Below the pieces are notes generated by a model that was given only the letters and a program-made list of their open reading frames with translations, ran no database searches and had not been told where the DNA came from. Shown here piece by piece: positions 42,593-49,693 of a stretch of DNA of 64,000 nt. Position 1 is the first letter of the stretch, and each line of letters starts with the position of its first letter. Made by a program: the position numbers and the translations under genes. This stretch comes from Mycolicibacterium rufum. Lineage in GTDB: Bacteria; Actinomycetota; Actinomycetes; Mycobacteriales; Mycobacteriaceae. The stretch covers positions 124,001 to 188,000 of the forward strand of contig NZ_CP092428.2 of assembly GCF_022374875.2 (NCBI RefSeq). Reading direction: 5' to 3'.

Positions 42593-43019
42593 CAGCGCTT
42601 CTCGCGGCTCAGCTTCTTCGTTTCCGTCGTCATTCACCGGCCAGGGCGCAGAGAACGTGCGCGCGGCCATCCGAGCTGCATTGGATCGCAAGGGAATACG
42701 AGATCCAGCGGCGCGCGCCCGCTGGGAAGCCGGAATGATGCTGGTTGCGCGTCGGGAGTCCAATTTCCGTGACGTGATGAACAATTGGGACTCCAATGCG
42801 CGTTCAGGAAATCCCTCGGGTGGCCCGTTTCAATTTATCCGCACCACTTATCACGCCTACCAAGAGCCGGGCACTTCCTCGAACTTTCGAGACACGCTGG
42901 GCCAGGCAAGCGCGTTTCTCAACTACGCCACCCGACGATACGGCGTGTCGTGGGACGCTCATGATCTCGCCACCCGCATACAACAGGCTGATCCGCGGCG
43001 TTTACCCAAGGGCTACTGA
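41955..43019 (+). CDS. ESX-linked lytic transglycosylase
   Basis: A 354-residue protein. Residues 1-145 are a coiled-coil/WXG-like helical part (VGAYIAQVDRVLGAAQGVFP; DDRMAAMQRQLDTTKAQNQL), then a Gly/Met-rich linker (GMGGGMPSMGMGGGG). The C-terminus is an SLT lytic transglycosylase domain: VARRESNFRDVMNNWDSNA with the catalytic Glu, then GGPFQFIRTTYHAYQEPG and ASAFLNYATRRYGV. It would cleave glycan strands of peptidoglycan. There is no signal peptide, so export by the ESX system is likely. The first 212 residues are identical to those of the NlpC/P60 protein at 49759. Confidence 0.88.
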   Translation: MGGSGVGAYIAQVDRVLGAAQGVFPTAGGPGSVQTGGPGVPAAPADSALGTGASTAGDGYKRTWGAVSALDAQTNGTSSAGTAEGQNGRANATGVRQSAASTAAAIAPATGSPAGVRTLVTSMDDRMAAMQRQLDTTKAQNQLLATRMRQMAMAYRQAGQASPAGMFRGMGGGAGMGGGMPSMGMGGGGGGFPGMGMFSRLPGGLTSPNNRDASASRGSASSFPSSFTGQGAENVRAAIRAALDRKGIRDPAARARWEAGMMLVARRESNFRDVMNNWDSNARSGNPSGGPFQFIRTTYHAYQEPGTSSNFRDTLGQASAFLNYATRRYGVSWDAHDLATRIQQADPRRLPKGY

Positions 43020-43186
43020 GCAACCGATCTTAGCTACGCTGCTGATGTCGGTGGCCATTCTGAGCGGCGGATTGTGATCTGGAATGGCGGCTTATGGCGG
43101 ATCCTCGAGCGCGGGCCGCTGCGGCCCACCCGATTCGGCGACGGCGTGCTGGCCGCCGTCGAGGAGCTCGCCGCCTTCGGCGGACC

Positions 43187-43528
43187 CTAACCCCGTGGCC
43201 GTTGACGCCCCGGTTCTTTAGGGTCATCGATCACAATCTCGGTGACCGACACACCAAGAGCTTCGGCAACGTCGCACAGCCGCTCGATCAGCACCCCACG
43301 CCGCCCATGCTCCATCTGGATCAGCTGATTGCGCGCAATGCCCGATTCCAGCGCCAAACTCTCCTGCGATAGCCCGCGCTCTAACCGCAGGGCGCGAATC
43401 GAGGTCGTTGGGGAAGGACTCGGCGATGGGCTCGATGCGCTCGTAGTAGGTGTGGCCTGGCAGGCGCTGGCGAGCGCTGCCAGGGAGACTCCCACCGCCA
43501 GCAGCAGGGGAGGAGCGCGGAATGCCAT
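43187..43528 (-). CDS. exported lipoprotein-like protein with XRE HTH domain
   Basis: A 113-residue protein. Residues 1-23 read as a signal peptide ending LAALASACQ, with a lipobox-like SAC at 21-23. A Ser/Pro repeat linker (SSPSPSPSPTT) follows, then a full XRE helix-turn-helix (IRALRLERGLSQESLALESG, LIQMEHGRRGVLIERLCDVA) near residues 44-100. GAAAGGG is 8 bases upstream of the ATG, so the signal-peptide start is well supported. A DNA-binding fold behind an export signal is odd. Either the hydrophobic start is a membrane anchor with the HTH inside, or a signal sequence was fused to a regulator by recombination. Confidence 0.65.
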   Translation of the reverse strand: MAFRAPPLLLAVGVSLAALASACQATPTTSASSPSPSPSPTTSIRALRLERGLSQESLALESGIARNQLIQMEHGRRGVLIERLCDVAEALGVSVTEIVIDDPKEPGRQRPRG

Positions 43529-43682
43529 GGTGTAGCCCTTTCAGGCACGGGACGGATGCGGCGTGGCGCCGGCCACTCTAGGGCTCTCGAGCTGAGGAGA
43601 CGCTGAAAAGCGTCGATCGAAGTAACGAGACGAGAGATGTTGCAGCGGAACGAGATGCGCCGTCTGGCACCTCAGTGTCTTC

Positions 43683-44318
43683 TCAGCGCTCCGATGGAGC
43701 CGTGAGTGGCGCAGGTCCGCAACCAGCGGATCCGATTGAAGGAGATTCGACGTCATGCACAAACGTCAACGATTGATCGCTGCGGTCGGAATCGCCGTAG
43801 CCCTCCTCGGGGGCACCGGCGCGATTGCGGCCGCCGACGAGGGTCCGGGTTCGGTGACGGTTCCGCTCCAAGGACCCGTCGACCCACCCGATGTGCCGGG
43901 GCAGCCTGACCTGCCCGAACCCGGTGACAGGCCAGACGGGGCGGACGCACCCGACGTGCCCGGCCAGCCCGAACCCGGCGACACTCCGGATGTACCACCG
44001 CCCGCCGCTCCGCCGACTCGCTGACACGACTCTTCGCGGCGGCCGCGGGTCAGCGGCCGCCGCGAGGTAGCGGACCGACTCGGTGAAGCCGATCGCTCGT
44101 TCGAGTCCCTCGGCCACCGCCCATCGGCATCCGGCAATGAAGTCGTCACGGGGCCAGGCGTTTTTGGCGATACGCAGCGCTCGCTCGTAGTGATCGGCAC
44201 ACAGCGTTTCCGGAGTCACTTCCGGCGCCGCGAGGTGGTCCAGCAGCGCTGCGGCGCAGCGCGACAGCGAATCCGACCAGGAGCAGGGCGCGGTCAAGCT
44301 CGGTAGTTGCGGCGCCAA
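43683..44318 (-). CDS. uncertain ORF antisense to a secreted peptide gene
   Basis: Reads MAPQLPSLTAPCSWSDSLSR from TTG 44318, two bases after the stop of the gene at 44321, then a plausible helical part (DHYERALRIAKNAWPRDDFI, RWAVAEGLERAIGFTESVRY). The last two-thirds run antisense to the well-supported gene at 43755 and are Arg/Gly-rich, as expected of a shadow frame. The first 95 residues may be real, as the third gene of the leftward module or its decayed remnant, with the rest lost. Low confidence. Confidence 0.25.
   Translation of the reverse strand: MAPQLPSLTAPCSWSDSLSRCAAALLDHLAAPEVTPETLCADHYERALRIAKNAWPRDDFIAGCRWAVAEGLERAIGFTESVRYLAAAADPRPPRRVVSASRRSGGRWYIRSVAGFGLAGHVGCVRPVWPVTGFGQVRLPRHIGWVDGSLERNRHRTRTLVGGRNRAGAPEEGYGDSDRSDQSLTFVHDVESPSIGSAGCGPAPLTAPSER
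43755..44024 (+). CDS. small secreted proline-rich protein
   Basis: An 89-residue protein with a classical signal peptide (MHKRQRLIAAVGIAVALLGG, cleavage likely after GAIAAADE). The mature part of about 60 residues is Pro/Asp/Gly-rich with repeats of PDVPGQP and PEPGD. AAGGAGATT precedes the ATG. No fold is expected. Acidic proline-rich secreted peptides are common in mycobacteria, without known role. Interaction with the cell wall is possible. Confidence 0.6.
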   Translation: MHKRQRLIAAVGIAVALLGGTGAIAAADEGPGSVTVPLQGPVDPPDVPGQPDLPEPGDRPDGADAPDVPGQPEPGDTPDVPPPAAPPTR

Positions 44319-44320
44319 CT

Positions 44321-45685
44321 TTATGTCGGTGGACCCGCGAAACCGGAAAGTGGCCACGTTGCGCCATTCAGGGTGAGAAACAGTTCGATCCAACCCGCTC
44401 CGCGCACTGATTTGCCCCACGGTGATTCAGTGACCTCTTCAGTTGACGCGCGGGTTGCAGTGAATGTTGCTTGCGGGAAGTTGTCGAAGCCAAACGTCAC
44501 CGCATCGTCTGCCACCGGGTTCTCAAAATTGTGGGGAACGTTCGGAGGTGCGGTGTCCGTCTCGGTCGGCCCCGCCTCGCCGGACTGATGGACTACTTCA
44601 CCAGAGGAGTCCCGGGTACCGACGATGGCCAGCCAACCGGCCGGAATCTCACCGTCGAAAGAGGGATTAGATTGCGCGGACTGCAGCCGCGAAAGCCGAA
44701 AGGTGACACCGGGCAACGACCCGAACTGGAAGGACGTATGCGAAACGTCTTCCCGAGAAAGGTCTGGCTCCAACACATTGCCCGTATGGTCGCCGGCCGT
44801 GAAGCTGTCGATGGTTCCCAGCTCTGGTACGACGATCGACCGTGGGACCTGGCGTCCGCTGCGCTGCAGGGTTAAGAGCAATTCCTCGGCTATCGTGCGT
44901 ATTGAGGCATAGATGGGCGTCGGGACTGGTTTTGCCACGCCTCCCGGACTCCCCGGCCCCGGCACGCTGATGCTGACAAAACCCGCGCTGTTGGAGTGGA
45001 TGAAGTCATACGTTGCTGCGTTGAGCCGATCGATATGGGCCCCGCCGTCCTTGTTCGTCATCGCGAGCACAAGACTTTTTCTGCTGAATTCGTTGCCGTT
45101 GCCGTCAAGTATTACGGCGCGCTCCCACCAGTCGGTGAAAGGTACGTAGCGGGTCGTGGGCGATTGCTCGATCTGTTCGAAATATCGTGCTCTAAACACG
45201 ATCCCGGTCGGACCCGGGCCCATGGTCGTCAGACCCGGGGTGCGACCGACGATGTTCGGATCACGATCGATTCCGGGGGTGCTGTCGGCCCACGACAGGC
45301 TGTCTTTGATGCCGAGCTGATCCAGCAAGCTGTGGCTGATGTTGGTGTCGTGTACCAGCACCCGGATGACCAGGGCGATCCGTTTCGACTCCGAGATTTG
45401 ACCAAGGTCGAACGCAGAAGCCGAGCTGACGAGGAATCCAAGCTGCTCGGCCAGGTCGCTTTCAAGATCGCGGTCGCGGGGATGCGGGCTCACAGCTTCA
45501 GGGATACACGCACGCGAGGGTGGACCGGGACACGGGCCCATCACCTGCACCCAGAAGGACGGCTTCTGGAGCACATGCGTTGTGACTGCCGGGATAAATC
45601 CAGGAACGATCATGTGGCCACGCTTGTGGCGATGAAGATGAACTTGCGGATTGGGACCGTGGGTCGAGGCGTTACCGATACGCAT
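44321..45685 (-). CDS. unknown protein of a HEPN-associated module
   Basis: A 454-residue protein. The first half has ALVIRVLVHDTNISHSLLDQ, GPTGIVFRARYFEQIEQSPT and RYVPFTDWWERAVILDGNGN. The middle has SLVLAMTNKDGGAHIDRLNA, where an Asn-Lys-Asp-Gly-Gly-Ala-His cluster looks like a site. The last third is beta-rich with FTAGDHTGN and SPWGKSVRGAGWIELFLTLN. ATG 45685 has GGGAGG upstream and overlaps the end of the upstream gene by 14 bases, so the two are coupled; a longer read from 45763 is possible. No family is recognised. With the HEPN-like neighbour it may be a small defence module; this is inference. Confidence 0.65.
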   Translation of the reverse strand: MRIGNASTHGPNPQVHLHRHKRGHMIVPGFIPAVTTHVLQKPSFWVQVMGPCPGPPSRACIPEAVSPHPRDRDLESDLAEQLGFLVSSASAFDLGQISESKRIALVIRVLVHDTNISHSLLDQLGIKDSLSWADSTPGIDRDPNIVGRTPGLTTMGPGPTGIVFRARYFEQIEQSPTTRYVPFTDWWERAVILDGNGNEFSRKSLVLAMTNKDGGAHIDRLNAATYDFIHSNSAGFVSISVPGPGSPGGVAKPVPTPIYASIRTIAEELLLTLQRSGRQVPRSIVVPELGTIDSFTAGDHTGNVLEPDLSREDVSHTSFQFGSLPGVTFRLSRLQSAQSNPSFDGEIPAGWLAIVGTRDSSGEVVHQSGEAGPTETDTAPPNVPHNFENPVADDAVTFGFDNFPQATFTATRASTEEVTESPWGKSVRGAGWIELFLTLNGATWPLSGFAGPPT

Positions 45686-46565
45686 TCCTGGCCGCCTCCC
45701 AGCGTGGTGATGCTGGAAGGCCGCCGTAACCCGGTGGGTTCGCAAGATAGTCGGCGACGGCATCAGTGGCCGCCACCTGTTCGCACAGCTTTACCAGGTG
45801 AATTGCCACCTCATAGCAGTATGCGAGTGCATCTATTCCCACATCGGGCCTTAACGGCACCCGCTTCTTGTTTTCGGGGTTTTCAAGCAGCATGACCGAT
45901 GCGCCCCACCGTCTGTCGTAACGGTGCAACCAGCAGGTTTCACCCTCGGACAAGGCGCCGGTGTGGGCGACGAAATTTCGATAGTCCGCGAGTTTGGCGC
46001 CGTAGGCGTTCCAGCTGTCGACGATTTGGCCGCCGAGCTGGGCCGGCACCTTCGAGTTTCCTGATGCAATCGCTCTCGTGGCGGTGCGTATTGAGTCCCA
46101 ACGACCTTTCTCGCCCGGGTGGTAGTGCTTCCAGAGCACCTTGGAGATCGCCTCGTATACGCGACGTGCGGCGCCGAGGTAGGCGTCAATCTCGAATAGC
46201 ACCCGTGAGTCACCGGTATTTCCGCTCCGCGGCCCCTCGTAATGGCCATGGAGCTCTTCAAAGAGCTGACATGCCCAAATGTATTTATCGATCACGTTGT
46301 TGAGGTGGTAGAGCGACTCGCGCAGGAAGAATCGAGCATCACTCTCCTCGTGATAGTCGACGACAGCGTGCGCCCCCGGTACGTCGAGCGCGTGAACCGC
46401 TCGGTGATTAAGGGATGTTCCGTCGCGGTCGACGAGCGTAAGCGAGTAGGAATTGTAGATCGGCTGGCGAGTCGTTGCGATGAGCGAAAGGCCGGAAGGC
46501 GGACGTTCCCCGTCTGACACGACGATGCCGTGCTCGTAGACGTCGATGTTTTGGTCGTAGGTCAT
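45672..46565 (-). CDS. HEPN-like domain protein
   Basis: A 297-residue protein starting MTYDQNIDVYEHGIVVSDGE. A beta-rich N-terminal part (residues 1-90) is followed by a helical domain. The helical domain contains LRESLYHLNNVIDKYIWACQ and YLGAARRVYEAISKVLWKHY, then KLADYRNFVAHTGAL, which holds an R-x4-H motif (RNFVAH) as in HEPN nucleases and RNA-binding domains. The C-terminus is helical (ALAYCYEVAIHLVKLCEQVA). HEPN domains occur in toxin-antitoxin and phage-defence systems. Its ATG lies inside the end of an istB remnant, so the module seems to have landed next to an IS21 element. Function not established. Confidence 0.65.
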   Translation of the reverse strand: MTYDQNIDVYEHGIVVSDGERPPSGLSLIATTRQPIYNSYSLTLVDRDGTSLNHRAVHALDVPGAHAVVDYHEESDARFFLRESLYHLNNVIDKYIWACQLFEELHGHYEGPRSGNTGDSRVLFEIDAYLGAARRVYEAISKVLWKHYHPGEKGRWDSIRTATRAIASGNSKVPAQLGGQIVDSWNAYGAKLADYRNFVAHTGALSEGETCWLHRYDRRWGASVMLLENPENKKRVPLRPDVGIDALAYCYEVAIHLVKLCEQVAATDAVADYLANPPGYGGLPASPRWEAARNAYR

Positions 46566-46775
46566 AACCCGAGCATTGCAGCAAGCGGTGCGGCTCGGAC
46601 CCTGTCGACGATCGCAGCGACCAGGCGCGGGTCGGGGAACACGGTGCCCAATTCGATGAACGGCAGCTTGGTCGCGATTCGCCACCGAGGCGCGTTCCTC
46701 ACATTCGGTGATGATTTGAAACAGCAGTTCCGCTCCGCGGCAGTCGATTTGGACGTACCCGAGCTCTCAACGATC
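46562..46775 (-). pseudogene. istB (IS21 helper ATPase) C-terminal remnant
   Basis: Reading leftward, frames joined by two frameshifts give ELGYVQIDCRGAELLFQIIT, then ECEERASVA, then IATKLPFIELGTVFPDP and RLVAAIVDRV. This is the typical IstB run from the Walker B region onward (DELGYVQID...GAELLFQ...EERASVAIAT.LPF...VF.DPRLVAAIVDRV). A base seems lost next to the Walker B (46764-46768), and another shift occurs near 46680. Walker A is absent. It marks an old IS21-family insertion and overlaps the start of the HEPN-like gene. Confidence 0.7.
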
Positions 46776-47038
46776 TCTTCCCGGGCCTAGCAAAGCTCGA
46801 TGACCCGTACGCGTCGGCAACGGACTAGGCGTCGGGGATCACGACTAATGAAGTCGGAACGCGCACGATCCCCGTAGGGATAGTTGGCGGCGGAACATCG
46901 CGGTCGTAGGCCAACGGGTAACGGTCACCGCCGACATCGCCAACACCATTGACCTATCGGACTGCGCGCGGGTTTGTGGTTGCTGCGCGGTGGTGCGGCG
47001 GCATACTGAAGTCCTGCGACTCAGCTGAGGGGGTGCTG

Positions 47039-48535
47039 GTGGGTCTGTACGTTGAGGGCGACGAGCTGCACGGCGCAGCCGCCACGATCACCCGATCGGT
47101 GAGCACGCCGCACGCGCTGAGCGGTGTGACCGTGGCGGCCGCGGCGGCGGATCAGGTGTCGGCCACGGTGGCCGGCGTCGTGTCGACCCGCCTGGCGGTC
47201 ATCAGCGGTTACAGCACCCAGGCGGCTTCCATCACCGCTGCGGCCGCGGTCAGACTGCACGCCAACGCTTCGACCTACCGCGACCAGGAAGAGCTCAACG
47301 CAGCCGCCCTGGGCTCGACAAGCGCCCCAGCACCCAGCACGACCACCGCCCCTGCCGGGGTGGGGTTATCTCTCGTTGCCGCGGTGGCGCCCACGGGTGC
47401 CGCCATGCCGGCGGGGGTGACTCCTACCGACGGCAAGTCCATCGCGGCCCTCATCCACTGTGGACCTGGCCCCGCCTCACTGCTCGCGGCCGCCGACGCC
47501 GCTCGCGCGCACGCTGCCGAGTTGCGCAATGTCGGCAACGATATCCGTTCCGGTCGTTCACAATTGGCGCGGAGTTGGCAGTCCCCGGCGGCGCAGAATG
47601 CTCAGACCTGGTTGGCCATGCTGGAGCGGTGGTACGTCGATCACGCCGCCTGCGCCGCCGCGACGGGGCGGATCTGCGCGCAGCAGGCCGAGGTATTCAC
47701 CAGCACCCGCGCGGCCACCCCGCACCTGGAAGAGTTCGCCGAGCTGGAGCGACGTCTGATCGCTGCCCGCCAAGCCAACACCGCCAGCGGCGGCCGCTAC
47801 GCCTCGGTCATCACCGCTCTGCAAACCCAACTCGCCGCGCTGCAAAGCCGTGCGGTCACTGCCTACGCCGACTACACGACCCGCGCTGCGGATCTGGTCG
47901 CCGACACCGCGGCCGCACCCCCGCAGACCGTGCAAGCCCTGGACAACTCCACGATCAAAGAGGCCCCGCCGGGTCCCCTGCCAAAAGCGCCGTGGGAGTA
48001 CAACAACGGCTACACCACCACAGTGCACGCCCGCGGTCCCGACGGCACTGTCGTCGATGGCGGCAGCCTGGTCTCCCTGGACGACGTGTGGAAGGAACTG
48101 CATCGCTGCTTCAACTGCAACTTCCCCATTGGCGGTGCGCCCCAGGCGTTTCCTGCGGTCGGGGACCAGCTGCCGCTGGAGATGAAGGTGGCCGGCGCCC
48201 AACTCGCCAACCTGCCGGTCCAGGTCACTCAGATTCAACGCACCGCTGATGCCATCGACATCGAGTTCGCCACCTTGCCCGGGCATGAAGACGGCCCAGG
48301 GAGCACCATCCACTTCCGCTGGACCGAACAAGCAGGTACCCCGCACCTCGATATCCGCGGCTATATCACCGAAGGACCGGGCTCTGACGATGGCCCCTTC
48401 GCCGCACCGGAACGCCTGGGATACACCGCTTTGGCCAAGATGGTCTGGCAGCCCTACATCGACAACGTCGTCACCCACGTCGTGCAGGCCAAAGGGTATG
48501 AAGCGCTGCCACGATATGTCGTCGGTGGTCACTAG
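47039..48535 (+). CDS. EspB-like ESX protein with candidate effector domain (paralogue 4)
   Basis: A 498-residue protein starting MGLYVEGDELHGAAATITRS. The PE-like half ends in YRDQE, followed by LIHCGPGPASL and a PPE-like half (ATPHLEEFAELERRL, GRYASVITALQTQL). From residue 320 there is a compact C-terminal domain with NNGYTTTVHARGPDGTVVDG, a CxxC (HRCFNCNFPIGG), LEMKVAGAQLANLPVQVTQI and YTALAKMVWQPYIDNVV. It lacks the low-complexity tails of the other paralogues. GTG 47039 has GAGGGGG upstream. With a small membrane protein gene 9 bases downstream, this has the form of a secreted toxin with immunity. The domain activity is unknown. Confidence 0.83.
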   Translation: MGLYVEGDELHGAAATITRSVSTPHALSGVTVAAAAADQVSATVAGVVSTRLAVISGYSTQAASITAAAAVRLHANASTYRDQEELNAAALGSTSAPAPSTTTAPAGVGLSLVAAVAPTGAAMPAGVTPTDGKSIAALIHCGPGPASLLAAADAARAHAAELRNVGNDIRSGRSQLARSWQSPAAQNAQTWLAMLERWYVDHAACAAATGRICAQQAEVFTSTRAATPHLEEFAELERRLIAARQANTASGGRYASVITALQTQLAALQSRAVTAYADYTTRAADLVADTAAAPPQTVQALDNSTIKEAPPGPLPKAPWEYNNGYTTTVHARGPDGTVVDGGSLVSLDDVWKELHRCFNCNFPIGGAPQAFPAVGDQLPLEMKVAGAQLANLPVQVTQIQRTADAIDIEFATLPGHEDGPGSTIHFRWTEQAGTPHLDIRGYITEGPGSDDGPFAAPERLGYTALAKMVWQPYIDNVVTHVVQAKGYEALPRYVVGGH

Positions 48536-48544
48536 AATGAAGTC

Positions 48545-48838
48545 ATGAAGCGCACCCTGTCGATGACCGGCCTGATCGGTCTGGGGATCCTCGCGGCCTT
48601 CGGGCTGTACCTGGTGTGTGTGGTGGCTACCTTCCTGGCCGGTGGTTGGGTGTATTCCATTGCCCTGGGTGCTCAAGTGGCGCCCCTGATTGCCATCGCA
48701 GTCATTGGCTATTTGTGGACGCGGCGACGCGATACCACGTCCTGGCCCCTCATCGTCGCTATGGCGGTAACCCTGTTCGTGCTCGCGGCGCTGGCTTTTT
48801 ACGACAGCCCGTCACTGGCCTCCGTGCTGTTCCGCTGA
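48545..48838 (+). CDS. small three-span membrane protein, candidate immunity
   Basis: A 97-residue protein with three hydrophobic helices: GLIGLGILAAFGLYLVCVV, GWVYSIALGAQVAPLIAIAV and WPLIVAMAVTLFVLAALAF. A basic loop (WTRRRDTTS) lies between helices 2 and 3. It starts 9 bases after the stop of EspB-like paralogue 4. Small membrane proteins directly downstream of polymorphic type VII substrates are commonly immunity proteins; a role in anchoring is the alternative. No family named. Confidence 0.65.
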   Translation: MKRTLSMTGLIGLGILAAFGLYLVCVVATFLAGGWVYSIALGAQVAPLIAIAVIGYLWTRRRDTTSWPLIVAMAVTLFVLAALAFYDSPSLASVLFR

Positions 48839-49204
48839 CCGTTCGCGGGGACAGCTCGAAGGCGCCAGGCACCCCGCCACACCCGCTGTCGCGCAACGCT
48901 TCCCAGCATCGCTATCGGCGGCCGCCGGTGGCCACAACCGACAGCACCGATCGCGTGGGGATGACTCCAGGTTCCTCGACAATTAGTCGGCAACTACACC
49001 GTGGCGATGACGAAGGACTCAGGGCCAAGCACAGCGACACACTGCCCTGCCCGTGACGATCCAATAGCGCACCGCTCGGTTCGGCATCTGCGTAGGAACG
49101 GCCCGGTACTTCGGGTGTCCTGTTGATCAGATGGGAAGCGGGGCGCCGCAGCCCGGTTTGACCGGCGCCGTCGAACCATGATCGCGGCGCATATCCTTGC
49201 GGGT
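48839..49204. other. intergenic stretch, no gene seen
   Basis: About 365 bases between the small membrane protein and the coiled-coil gene. No frame with a plausible start. GC-rich without visible repeats. Confidence 0.4.
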
Positions 49205-49693
49205 ATGGGCATTGGGGATAACTACGTGGCGCAGGTGGATCGCATCCTCGCCACCGCGGTCTCGTTGTTTCCCGATCGGGCCTCGACTCCCGCCGCGCTG
49301 TCCGCCCCGGCGGGGGTGGCAGGCGGGGGCGTTCCCGAAGGCGCTAGCGGGATGGCCGCGGCCGCCGAGGACGCGGCGGCGCGCTATCGCAGCGACGACG
49401 CCAGGGCTGCGGCGCTGTCCGATGCATTCCAGGAGGCGGTGCGCGATGCCGCGGCGATTGCAACCCGCGCTGGGGAGACTGCGCGGGGCATAGCCCGGGC
49501 CGCCGGCGCCCAGGCCATAGTCGCACTGGGGGAGCGCCCGGAGCCACATGACCTGACTCAGCTGGTGCGCCAAATGGACGGCCGCTTGGCGGCGATGCAG
49601 GAACACATTCGGCACACGCGGCAGCAACTGGAGGTGTCGGCCCAGCAGATCACCGCCCGTGGTGCGGAGATGGCGGCTCTTCGGCAGGCCTGA
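49205..49693 (+). CDS. ESX-associated coiled-coil protein
   Basis: A 162-residue protein starting MGIGDNYVAQVDRILATAVS, alike in layout to the first 130 residues of the two hydrolases (VGAYIAQVDRVLGAAQGVF). It is helical throughout, with a coiled coil at the end (LVRQMDGRLAAMQEHIRHTR, QQLEVSAQQI). It is a free-standing version of the hydrolase N-terminal domain, without a catalytic part. Its stop codon is at the edge of repeat copy B. It probably pairs with the hydrolase encoded next, as a secretion partner. Confidence 0.7.
   Translation: MGIGDNYVAQVDRILATAVSLFPDRASTPAALSAPAGVAGGGVPEGASGMAAAAEDAAARYRSDDARAAALSDAFQEAVRDAAAIATRAGETARGIARAAGAQAIVALGERPEPHDLTQLVRQMDGRLAAMQEHIRHTRQQLEVSAQQITARGAEMAALRQA

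Noticed and set aside
46530..46790. 86-codon plus-strand gene
   Set aside because: It is the antisense of the istB remnant, which explains its open frame.
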